Shown: one piece after another, positions 18,389 through 25,175 of the stretch | How the letters are laid out: each line of letters opens with the position of its first letter | Position numbering within the stretch: the stretch's first letter is position 1 | Origin: CAXTKD01 sp964244885 | GTDB taxonomy: Bacteria; Pseudomonadota; Alphaproteobacteria; Sphingomonadales; Sphingomonadaceae | Assembly: GCA_964244885.1 (NCBI GenBank) | Contig: CAXTKD010000006.1 | Coordinates: 1 to 64,000 of the forward strand | Direction: 5' to 3' | Length of the DNA stretch: 64,000 bases | Made by a program: the position numbers and the translations under genes | Notes under the pieces: model-generated | Database searches by the model: none | The model's input: the letters and a program-made list of their open reading frames with translations, nothing else | Told to the model about the DNA's origin: nothing

Positions 18389-18943
18389 TTACCGGCAAGC
18401 GCTAACCGGCTGGCCCCGCTCGGGAATTATGCGAAAGCGGCGCTTACCCCAATAGCTGATGTCCATCGACAGCCTGACGGCTGCGCCCTTCAAGGTCCAG
18501 ATCTTGAAGTCGCCGCGGTTGCCTTCGCCGGTCAGGCACGGAGCCCAGCCCTGCGCCTCGAACGCCTCGCCGATGTCGAACACCGCGTTCTGGTCAGAAT
18601 CGTGCCACAGGATCAGCTCGGTGAAGCCGCCGCTGCCGTCGCGGTTGGTCAGCTCGACCGCCGCGCTGTACGGCCCCTTGCCCTCGATCATCACGCCATC
18701 CCGCCGGCAGCGCAGGCCGGGCGGCAGCTCAACGCAATTGGTGAAGCCGGCGGCGTGCGCGTCGGCGAGGCTGCCGCTGATGGGGAGGTTGTCGAACTGC
18801 TTGAGGGGGATTTCGGGCGGGGGTTTGGCGCAGGCGGTGAGGAGGGCGAGGGCGATAACGGCGACGCGGCATCCGGGGCGAGGGTCTCTGAGCAGTCGAT
18901 CCTCCACCAGCTTGCGCAGCCCAATTTGATTGAAGCGCCACAT
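18389..18943 (-). CDS. Putative lipoprotein of unknown function
   Basis: Up to 184 residues. The N-terminus contains a lipoprotein signal: CRVAVIALALLTAC, with the lipobox LTAC and the modified cysteine at residue 38 when counted from ATG 18943. GTG 18907 would give a more usual 25-residue signal and may be the true start. The mature part has a Cys-containing stretch (GFTNCVELPPGLRCRRDG) and ends with SYWGKRRFRIIPERG. No family was recognised. It is probably anchored in the envelope. It begins a minus-strand series leading into the HTH-like gene 41 bases downstream. Confidence 0.65.
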   Translation of the reverse strand: MWRFNQIGLRKLVEDRLLRDPRPGCRVAVIALALLTACAKPPPEIPLKQFDNLPISGSLADAHAAGFTNCVELPPGLRCRRDGVMIEGKGPYSAAVELTNRDGSGGFTELILWHDSDQNAVFDIGEAFEAQGWAPCLTGEGNRGDFKIWTLKGAAVRLSMDISYWGKRRFRIIPERGQPVSACR

Positions 18944-18957
18944 ACCTCGGCTTCAAG

Positions 18958-19296
18958 TCACAATTTATTGTTAGCTGAATCCCTAGCGCGGAGATTGAAG
19001 CGCAATGCTGCAGTCACCAATGCGACCGCAATCGCTACAAAATAAACGACGGCAGCAACTGGGCCTTTGATGCTCCACTCATACCTCTTATCGAATATCA
19101 GCCCGACAGCGACGAAAGCAAAAACCCACGAGGTGTTAGCCCAAGCTGAAAGAAGTGCGGCGCGCATACCCGTCTCTATCTGGTCGGATTGAAAGTCCGC
19201 AATGGTGGAACTCCGGCCACGGGCGCGCTGACCATGAGGGCGTTGCACTCGCTCAAAAGATGACACCCTGTCGATATGCCAGCTTTGCGTCGCCAT
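18958..19296 (-). CDS. Hypothetical small membrane protein
   Basis: Up to 112 residues with two hydrophobic segments near the C-terminus (ANTSWVFAFVAVGLIFD and GPVAAVVYFVAIAVALVTAA) and a basic tail (RFNLRARDSANNKL). The long form from ATG 19296 overlaps the preceding gene by 44 bases. ATG 19167 would give a 69-residue protein without that overlap and may be the true start. Base composition is less GC-rich than the flanking core genes. Function unknown. Confidence 0.5.
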   Translation of the reverse strand: MATQSWHIDRVSSFERVQRPHGQRARGRSSTIADFQSDQIETGMRAALLSAWANTSWVFAFVAVGLIFDKRYEWSIKGPVAAVVYFVAIAVALVTAALRFNLRARDSANNKL

Positions 19297-19561
19297 AGAC
19301 TCGTGTGCCTCGCCTTGTAACCGTCAAGCTGATTGGGCGATCAATGCGCGTTAGTAGAACGCCAAGGCAATCGTCCTTGCCCAGCCCGATAGTCCTGCTT
19401 GTCTCGACATGAATTTGGACGCTTTCGGGATCAGAACCGAAATTTCGGCATACCGCGTCCTGTCCGAAAAACATCCTCACCGTATTGCTTATGAAAGCAG
19501 CGTCCACGACGGACAGATCGGTCGGGGCAACAGCGGGAGTTTGCAGACGTGCGGGTGGCAT
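19253..19561 (-). CDS. Hypothetical protein
   Basis: 102 residues, not recognised. The middle reads as a soluble fold with two cysteines (DAVCRNFGSDPESVQIHVET and GLGKDDCLGVLLTRIDRP) and ends in short beta-like segments (ISLTVTRRGTRVYGDAKLAY). The first 15 residues are Pro/Ala-rich, and the true start may be internal. It is less GC-rich than its core neighbours and sits in the same minus-strand series as the genes on either side. Confidence 0.5.
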   Translation of the reverse strand: MPPARLQTPAVAPTDLSVVDAAFISNTVRMFFGQDAVCRNFGSDPESVQIHVETSRTIGLGKDDCLGVLLTRIDRPISLTVTRRGTRVYGDAKLAYRQGVIF

Positions 19562-19658
19562 AAAGGGGATCTTAGACGACGGGTCAGCGTCCGCAATCGG
19601 AAAGCTCGATCATCAGCTCTGCGAACTGCTTCGCGATGGTGTCACAACCCCGCGTTAC

Positions 19659-20099
19659 CTATTCATCAGGGTTGGGAAAATGCTTGAGAAGCGAACGTCG
19701 GACATTTTGCTCGGTGAAGCCAATCGAATTTCTGATACGAAGAAGGACTGACTGCGTGGGCTTGCCGCGGGCGAACCAGAGGACGCTGATCGCGTAGCGG
19801 ATCAGAACCGCGCGCTCGTCGTCATTGTAGCTCCGGCTATTCCTCACGGCGTGGATCGCGCCTGAGAGAGCTTTTCGAGAACGAGGGAATTCACCTTGCT
19901 CCGCTAGGAGGTAAGCCTCGAGAAGCTGCAATTCGAGATCCCAGCTTGCGAATTTATTGAGGCGAGTTCGGCGACGGGTTCGCACGACCAGATCAAGCGC
20001 AGCGCCGTCTTTGGAGGCAGCAGCGAGTGCGAAGCATCGGCCGCTTGCTGGAACGCTTACCACTGCGGACGCAAGTGCCGAAAGGCTCAGAACGCTCAT
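19659..20099 (-). CDS. Hypothetical helical protein, possibly truncated by a TAG
   Basis: 146 residues from ATG 20099 to TAG 19659. The N-terminus could be a signal peptide (MSVLSLSALASAVVSVPASG). The rest looks alpha-helical and repeat-like (LELQLLEAYLLAEQGEF, RAVLIRYAISVLWFARG). Directly after the TAG the same frame stays open for 24 more codons and reads VTRGCDTIAKQFAELMIELS before a TGA at 19584, which looks like a natural C-terminus. The gene may therefore carry a nonsense change. No family recognised. Confidence 0.5.
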   Translation of the reverse strand: MSVLSLSALASAVVSVPASGRCFALAAASKDGAALDLVVRTRRRTRLNKFASWDLELQLLEAYLLAEQGEFPRSRKALSGAIHAVRNSRSYNDDERAVLIRYAISVLWFARGKPTQSVLLRIRNSIGFTEQNVRRSLLKHFPNPDE

Positions 20100-20183
20100 C
20101 GGCCAACGCTGACACTGCAAGCACGAGGCAGCAACAAGAAAGGTCGAAGAACGCTCGCAACTGGGGGATTGTAGAGCGTCCTC

Positions 20184-20535
20184 TTAAGACCGATCGAGCC
20201 TGAAGCCTGACGCCGTTTCAGATATGCGCCCCTCCTTTTGGAGGTCGGCTGCAACGCGCTTAGTAAGTAGTGCACCAACAACGTCGATTACATCCCAATC
20301 GGGGCTGTGTTCCTGTGCGTTCCAGACCATATAGGTTACAGCAGTATCGACTGTTGGGTAGAGGTCTATGGAGAACAGTGCGCTCGCCGGCACGTGTTCA
20401 GGCTGGGCGTCGAGCCATTGTTTGTTCGATGGCGAATCGATGATCCAGATGGTTCCGCCGATGCGGCCCGTGAAAGCTTCATCAAAAAATGACTGAGACG
20501 TTCATCCGTGCCATCTTGCTCGCGCCGACGGGCAT
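20184..20535 (-). pseudogene. Hypothetical protein gene split by a frameshift at a T6 run
   Basis: From ATG 20535 the frame reads MPVGASKMARMNVSVIF and hits TGA at 20484. If one T is removed from the run of six at 20484-20489 (minus strand), the frame continues as DEAFTGRIGGTIWIIDSPSN and on to the TAA/TAG region at 20184, giving about 116 residues. The second half has no convincing start codon of its own upstream of that point. Either the gene is broken, or this is a homopolymer sequencing error or slippage site. Function unknown. Confidence 0.45.
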
Positions 20536-20588
20536 GGCAATGGCCGCTCACGCGATGCGGGCGAAATGGCGAATGTCGGAATCTGGTG

Positions 20589-20873
20589 CTAGCTGCGTTG
20601 CGGCGGTGGAACGGTTTCGATGATGTTCGCGAGCACGAAGTCGTCGCCACAATTCCCCGTGATACACCACGCGTGGGACAAACCCGTGATCGCGACCGGT
20701 GAAACGCTCTTCAGGGATTTGGCGAGATAAGCCGACGCTCGCGCGAAGGGCCGCTCTGTTCGTAGCGTTCCGGCCCAAGCTCGAACAGCCTCATGTTCTT
20801 GAGGCGCTTGCACTTGTGAGACATGCGTCGTTCCTCGAAACTCGCAAACGAAGGTGAAGAGGCGAACGCTCAT
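20589..20873 (-). CDS. Hypothetical protein
   Basis: 94 residues. The start MSVRLFTFVCEFRGTTHVSQ, then VQAPQEHEAVRAWAGTL, resembles short uncharacterised sphingomonad proteins with a beta-hairpin followed by a helix in which residues alternate for a small alpha/beta fold. It has several cysteines near the C-terminus (WCITGNCGDDFVLANIIET). It opens the minus-strand series of small genes running down to 17910. No function can be assigned. Confidence 0.55.
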   Translation of the reverse strand: MSVRLFTFVCEFRGTTHVSQVQAPQEHEAVRAWAGTLRTERPFARASAYLAKSLKSVSPVAITGLSHAWCITGNCGDDFVLANIIETVPPPQRS

Positions 20874-20980
20874 CCGCGCATCTTACATGGCTGACCTGGC
20901 GACCGCTGTTATTCGAGCGACAGGCGTGAGTGGTATGCCGCTCCGCCGGAGCCTTAGGCTCGAGAGAACCGTGTTCATGG

Positions 20981-21000
20981 ATCCCGGCGTTCGCCGGGAT
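20981..21000. repeat. Short palindrome ATCCCGGCG-TT-CGCCGGGAT
   Basis: A perfect 9-base inverted repeat with a 2-base loop, in the gap between the hypothetical gene at 20589 and icd. It matches the 'GGATCCCGG...CCGGGATGAC' palindromes scattered in many proteobacterial genomes. Apart from this, the 172-base gap shows nothing. Confidence 0.75.
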
Positions 21001-21045
21001 GACGGGGAGGGGAGAGACGGAAGGTGAGGCCCGGCGCCTCAGCGC

Positions 21046-22266
21046 CTACGCCTTCACCCCCATCGCGGTCTCAAGGTTCTCCACCACCGTCTCGAAGAAC
21101 TGCTCCGTCGTCATCCACGCCTGATCGGGGCCGACGAGCAGCGCCAGGTCCTTGGTCATCGCGCCGCTCTCGACGGTTTCGACGCAGACGCGCTCCAGGG
21201 TTTCGGCGAACCTGGTGACTTCGGGGGTGTTGTCGAGCTTGCCGCGGTGCTTGAGGCCGCCGGTCCAGGCGAAGATCGAGGCGATCGGGTTGGTGCTGGT
21301 GCTCTTGCCCTGCTGGTGCATGCGGTAGTGGCGGGTGACGGTGCCGTGCGCGGCCTCGGCCTCGACGGTCTTGCCGTCCGGCGTCAGCAGCACCGAGGTC
21401 ATCAGGCCGAGCGAGCCGAAGCCTTGCGCGACGGTGTCCGACTGGACGTCGCCGTCGTAGTTCTTGCAGGCCCAGACGAACTTGCCGCTCCACTTCAGCG
21501 CGCTCGCGACCATGTCGTCGATCAGGCGGTGCTCGTAGACGATTCCGAGCTTGTCGAACTGCGCCTTGAAATGCTTGTCGAACACTTCCTGGAACAGGTC
21601 CTTGAAGCGGCCGTCATAGGCCTTGAGGATGGTGTTCTTGGTCGAGAGGTAGACCGGCCAGCCGCGCGCCAGACCGTAGTTGAAGCTCGCCATCGCGAAG
21701 TCGCGGATCGAATCGTCGAGGTTGTACATCCCCATGGCGACGCCGGCGGAGGGGAAGTCGAACACCTCGTGCTCGATCTCCTCGCCGTTCTCGCCGATCC
21801 ACTTCATGGTGAGCTTGCCGGGGCCGGGGATCAGGAAGTCGGTCGCCTTGTACTGGTCGCCGAAGGCGTGGCGGCCGATGACGATCGGGTCGGTCCAGCC
21901 GGGGACGAGGCGGGGGATCGACTTGATAACGATCGGCTCGCGGAAGACGACGCCGCCCAGGATGTTGCGGATGGTGCCGTTGGGCGACTTCCACATCTTC
22001 TTGAGGTTGAACTCGGTGACTCGCTGCTCGTCGGGCGTGATCGTCGCGCATTTGACGCCGACGCCATGCTCCTTGATGGCGTTCGCCGCCTCGACCGTCA
22101 CGCGGTCGCCGGTGGCGTCGCGGTTCTCGACCGAGAGATCGTAATAGAGCAGGTTCACGTCGAGGTAGGGCAGGATCAGCTTGTCGCGGATCCACTGCCA
22201 GATGATCCGGGTCATCTCGTCGCCGTCGAGCTCGACGACCGGGCCGACTACCTTGATCTTCGCCAT
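21046..22266 (-). CDS. icd: Isocitrate dehydrogenase, NADP-dependent
   Basis: 406 residues of the homodimeric, eukaryote-like (IDH1/2) subfamily. It starts MAKIKVVGPVVELDGDEMTR and carries the isocitrate-binding SPNGTIRNILGGVVFREPI, the catalytic KYDGRFKD-like segment (KAYDGRFKDLFQEVF), the metal-binding NYDGDVQSDTVAQGFGSLGL, and the NADP-site AAHGTVTRHYR. It converts isocitrate to 2-oxoglutarate in the TCA cycle and supplies NADPH. It stands alone on the minus strand. Confidence 0.97.
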   Translation of the reverse strand: MAKIKVVGPVVELDGDEMTRIIWQWIRDKLILPYLDVNLLYYDLSVENRDATGDRVTVEAANAIKEHGVGVKCATITPDEQRVTEFNLKKMWKSPNGTIRNILGGVVFREPIVIKSIPRLVPGWTDPIVIGRHAFGDQYKATDFLIPGPGKLTMKWIGENGEEIEHEVFDFPSAGVAMGMYNLDDSIRDFAMASFNYGLARGWPVYLSTKNTILKAYDGRFKDLFQEVFDKHFKAQFDKLGIVYEHRLIDDMVASALKWSGKFVWACKNYDGDVQSDTVAQGFGSLGLMTSVLLTPDGKTVEAEAAHGTVTRHYRMHQQGKSTSTNPIASIFAWTGGLKHRGKLDNTPEVTRFAETLERVCVETVESGAMTKDLALLVGPDQAWMTTEQFFETVVENLETAMGVKA

Positions 22267-22303
22267 GCGTTGTTTGTCCTCGGGGAGAAGGTGTGCGCCG
22301 CTG

Positions 22304-22846
22304 TTAAAGGCGCTCGGCCAGCGCGTCCAGACTGGCCAGCGGCTCCACCTGCTGCATCAGGTCGTCGGGCGCGAAGCCCTGGGTGCCGAAATGCGCAAGC
22401 ATCGCGAGGAGCGGCGCCCAGTAATCGCCGGCGCCGAGCAGCCAGACCGGCTTGTCGTGGATCGCGAGCTCGCGCCAGGTGAGGGTCTCGAACAGCTCGT
22501 CGAGCGTGCCGATGCCGCCGGGCATCGCGAGGAAGGCGTCCGACAGCTCGTGCATCAGCGCCTTTCGCTCATGCAGCGTCTCGACGATGTGCATCGCGTC
22601 GAGGCCGGCTTGCGGGATCTCGTCGCGGACCAGGCAGCGGGGAAGGACTCCGACGACCTTGCCGCCCGCCGCCTTCGCGGCGCGCGCCGCGATTCCCATC
22701 AGCCCGACCGCGCCGCCGCCGTAGACGAGGGTGATGCCGCGCGCGGCGAGGAGCGCGCCGAGGGCGGCGGCGTCCTCGGCATGGCGCGGGTCGGCGCCGG
22801 TGCGGGAGCCGCAGAACAGGCAGAGGCTTTTGATCGTCGCCGGCAT
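22304..22846 (-). CDS. LOG family protein (TIGR00730-type nucleoside monophosphate phosphoribohydrolase)
   Basis: 180 residues. The Rossmann-like start has SLCLFCGSRTG; the LOG signature appears as LVYGGGAVGLMGIAA and MPGGIGTLDELFETLTW (PGGxGTxxE, which holds the catalytic glutamate). Proteins of this family hydrolyse nucleoside 5'-monophosphates such as AMP or cytokinin ribotides to base plus ribose phosphate. It lies 37 bases upstream of icd in the same direction and may share its transcript. The natural substrate here is unknown. Confidence 0.87.
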   Translation of the reverse strand: MPATIKSLCLFCGSRTGADPRHAEDAAALGALLAARGITLVYGGGAVGLMGIAARAAKAAGGKVVGVLPRCLVRDEIPQAGLDAMHIVETLHERKALMHELSDAFLAMPGGIGTLDELFETLTWRELAIHDKPVWLLGAGDYWAPLLAMLAHFGTQGFAPDDLMQQVEPLASLDALAERL

Positions 22847-22858
22847 GCGCCCACCTAT

Positions 22859-22885
22859 CCGTTCGTCCTGAGCTTGTCGAAGAGA
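22859..22885. repeat. Half copy of the 'CCGTTCGTCCTGAGC' repeat
   Basis: CCGTTCGTCCTGAGCTTGTC is present without its partner arm and is followed directly by the G/C-tract repeat at 22910. It looks like a truncated member of the family at 12329, 13107, 15927 and 43884. Confidence 0.6.
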
Positions 22886-22909
22886 GCGGCGCCTTTCGCC
22901 CGGCTCAGA

Positions 22910-23016
22910 CCCCTCTCCCTAGCCCTCCCCCCGGCAGGGGGAGGGGACACGCTGTGCCGCTCGCACCGTCTGCTCCCTCCCCCTTCCGGGGGGAGGGGAG
23001 GGGTGGGGAGAGGGGA
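22910..23016. repeat. Intergenic inverted repeat, 'CCCTCCCCCCGG' type
   Basis: CCCCTCTCCCTAGCCCTCCC and GGGAGGGGTGGGGAGAGGGG face each other; inside are two smaller hairpins (CCCCCCGGCAGGGGG and CCCCCTTCCGGGGGG). It fills the divergent gap before psd, so promoter signals must lie in the 60 bases after it. Confidence 0.8.
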
Positions 23017-23075
23017 GCAGCGCCGGGCGACTGCTGCGTTGTCAGGCGAGAGGCGGAGAGGCTATTGATGGCGGC

Positions 23076-23816
23076 ATGACCTCAATCGAACCGACCAGCC
23101 CGAGCGGCCTTCCCACCCCGACCGTCAAGTACCGCATGCCGTCGGTCCATCCGGAGGGCGTCAAGTTCGTCGTCATCGCGGCGGTGATCACCGCGCTGCT
23201 GTGGTGGGTGGTGGACTGGGACGTGCTGGGCTGGCTGATGGCGGGGGTGACCTTGTGGGTCGCGTCGTTCTTCCGCGATCCGGTGCGCGCGACTCCGCAG
23301 GGGGCGGGGCTGGTGGTGTCGCCCGCCGACGGGCTGGTCTGCCAGATCGCCGAGGTCGACGCGCCGCGCCAGCTTGCCGCCGACATGCCGGCGGAGCGCT
23401 ACACGCGGGTGTCGATCTTCATGTCGGTGTTCGACGTGCACATCAACCGATCGCCGATCGCCGGCATCGTCCGCCGCATTGTCTACGTGCCGGGCAAGTT
23501 CGTGAACGCCGACCTCGACAAGGCGAGCGAGGACAACGAGCGACAATATTTCCTCGTCGAGGGCGAAGGCGGGGTGCGCATCGCGTTCACGCAGATCGCC
23601 GGGCTCGTGGCGCGGCGGATCATGAAGTTCGGCCGGGAAGGCGATGTCGTCGCCGCCGGCGAGCGCATCGGGCTCATCCGCTTCGGCAGCCGGGTCGACG
23701 TCTATTTGCCGGCGGGAACCGCGCCGACGGTGGCGCTCGGCCAGCGCGCCATCGCCGGCGAGACGGTGCTCGGACGGCTCGGCGAGGCGGCGGCGACGGT
23801 CGCGCTGTCGCAATGA
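23076..23816 (+). CDS. psd: Phosphatidylserine decarboxylase
   Basis: 246 residues, the short alphaproteobacterial/archaeal-type enzyme. One or two membrane helices (about residues 28-62) precede the catalytic part: SPADGLVCQI, VFMSVFDVHINRSP-like FMSVFDVHINRSPIAG with the conserved His, and the self-cleavage region IRFGSRVDVYLP, where the serine becomes the pyruvoyl group. It turns phosphatidylserine into phosphatidylethanolamine at the inner membrane. Its TGA overlaps the ATG of pssA, the usual operon partner. Confidence 0.93.
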   Translation: MTSIEPTSPSGLPTPTVKYRMPSVHPEGVKFVVIAAVITALLWWVVDWDVLGWLMAGVTLWVASFFRDPVRATPQGAGLVVSPADGLVCQIAEVDAPRQLAADMPAERYTRVSIFMSVFDVHINRSPIAGIVRRIVYVPGKFVNADLDKASEDNERQYFLVEGEGGVRIAFTQIAGLVARRIMKFGREGDVVAAGERIGLIRFGSRVDVYLPAGTAPTVALGQRAIAGETVLGRLGEAAATVALSQ

Positions 23817-24646
23817 GCGAGGACGGGCTCGACCGGCCGCGCGGCAAGCGTGTCCTGCCGCTTCGCGCGCTCATTCCAAACGCGATCACGCTGTCGGCGC
23901 TCTGCTTCGGCCTGACCGGCGTGCGGCTGGCGATCGCCGGGGAGTGGGAGAAGGCGCTGCTGGCGATCGTCGTCGCGGGCGTGCTCGACGGAGTCGATGG
24001 CAGTGTCGCGCGGATGCTCAAGGCCGACAGCCGCTTCGGCGCCGAGCTCGATTCGCTGTCCGACGTCACGGCGTTCGGTGTCGCGCCCTCGCTGATCGTC
24101 TATCTGTGGTCGCTACAGAACATGCCGCGCATCGGCTGGCTGTTCGCGCTGTCGCACGCCGCCTGCTGCGCGCTCCGCCTGGCGCGCTTCAACGCCAGCC
24201 TCGATGTCGAGAACCAGCCGCACAAGCGTGCGGGCTTCCTGACCGGCGCGCCGGCGCCGCTCGCCGCCGGGCTGACGCTCAGCCCGCTGTTCCTCGATCT
24301 GTGGATGACCGAGATGTTCGGCGCCGACTACAACGGCTTTTTCCGCGAGCCGGCGCTGGTCGCGGCGATCGTGCTGGCGACCGCGCTGCTGATGGTGTCG
24401 AGCATCCCCACCTTCTCGTGGGGCAAGATCCGAATCCGGCCCGAATGGCGGCTGCTCGCGCTGGTCGGAGTTGCGCTGTTCGCCGGCGCCTTGTTCTCGG
24501 CGCCGTGGATGACCTTCTCGCTGACCGCGCTCGCCTATGCGATCTCGGTGCCGTTCAGCATCCGCGCCTACGGCCGCCTCAAGCGGCGAGCCGCCGCGCC
24601 GCCGCCGGCTGATACGCCGGTGCTTGTCGAGGATGACGGCGCGTAA
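23813..24646 (+). CDS. pssA: CDP-diacylglycerol--serine O-phosphatidyltransferase
   Basis: 277 residues from ATG 23813 (ATGA overlap with psd). The CDP-alcohol phosphotransferase motif D-G-x2-D-G-x2-A-R-x8-G-x3-D-x3-D is visible within VLDGVDGSVARMLKADSRFG followed by AELDSLSD. About eight hydrophobic helices surround it. It forms phosphatidylserine from CDP-diacylglycerol and serine, the substrate of Psd, so the pair carries out the two-step synthesis of phosphatidylethanolamine. The tail is Pro/Ala-rich. Confidence 0.94.
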   Translation: MSEDGLDRPRGKRVLPLRALIPNAITLSALCFGLTGVRLAIAGEWEKALLAIVVAGVLDGVDGSVARMLKADSRFGAELDSLSDVTAFGVAPSLIVYLWSLQNMPRIGWLFALSHAACCALRLARFNASLDVENQPHKRAGFLTGAPAPLAAGLTLSPLFLDLWMTEMFGADYNGFFREPALVAAIVLATALLMVSSIPTFSWGKIRIRPEWRLLALVGVALFAGALFSAPWMTFSLTALAYAISVPFSIRAYGRLKRRAAAPPPADTPVLVEDDGA

Positions 24647-24806
24647 TCGCCTGGATGGGACGGACGTCGTAGGCCAGCCGGGCCTGGGGCCGCTCGAACG
24701 CCGTGATCACCTGGGGCCAGCGCCTGCGGAACTCGTTGGCGACAAGGCCAAGGCCTCCCGTGATCATCACCGCGCTGACCGCCGCTCCGCCAATCACCTC
24801 GAGCAT
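24579..24806 (-). CDS. Small hypothetical membrane-associated protein
   Basis: 75 residues from ATG 24806, preceded by an AGAGGG ribosome-binding sequence about seven bases upstream. It has one hydrophobic segment (MLEVIGGAAVSAVMITGGLG) and then a basic, Pro/Ala-rich tail (RRRWPQVITAFERPQARLAY). Its 3' end overlaps the end of pssA by 68 bases on the opposite strand. The overlap means part of the frame could be a shadow of pssA, but the good start region and non-overlapping first half support a real gene. Confidence 0.5.
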   Translation of the reverse strand: MLEVIGGAAVSAVMITGGLGLVANEFRRRWPQVITAFERPQARLAYDVRPIQAITRRHPRQAPAYQPAAARRLAA

Positions 24807-24997
24807 CGCCTGACCCTCTTTTTTCCGAAACCCTGGAGCGCCGGTAACCGGCCTCCGAATCCTGTGGTTCCACGTGTTCACTATATGTTCTTAGGTGTCA
24901 AGACGAAATGTGCCGCTGCCGCGATGAATTGAATCTAGCTCTCGGAAGCGGCGCGCGATAAACATTGATGCACATCAAGGCTCGGGGGAGGACCGCG

Positions 24998-25144
24998 GTG
25001 GACTGCATCGACATTTCGCAATTCGGCGCGACGCCGGCCATGCCGTTCCCGCTCGTCGCGGCGAACGACGCCGGCCGGCCGGCGCATACGCCGCGCCGCC
25101 GGCGGCAGAAGGTGAAAATCCGCTCGCTGACCGCGCTCGATTGA
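24998..25144 (+). CDS. Very small hypothetical protein
   Basis: 48 residues from GTG 24998, which has GGGGAGG eight bases upstream; ATG 24968 in the same frame would give 58 residues. It reads as a Cys-containing start (DCIDISQFGATPAMPFPLVA) followed by a strongly basic end (TPRRRRQKVKIRSLTALD). Its stop is 31 bases before the acyl-CoA synthetase gene. A nucleic-acid-binding or structural role is possible from charge alone. Not recognised as a known family. Confidence 0.45.
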   Translation: MDCIDISQFGATPAMPFPLVAANDAGRPAHTPRRRRQKVKIRSLTALD

Positions 25145-25175
25145 TCTGCTAGCTTCCCCTCCGGGGAGGATTTGC

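Noticed and set aside
20307..20702. Two short plus-strand frames in the low-GC cluster
   Set aside because: They lie opposite more protein-like minus-strand frames, lack ribosome-binding sites and look like shadows.
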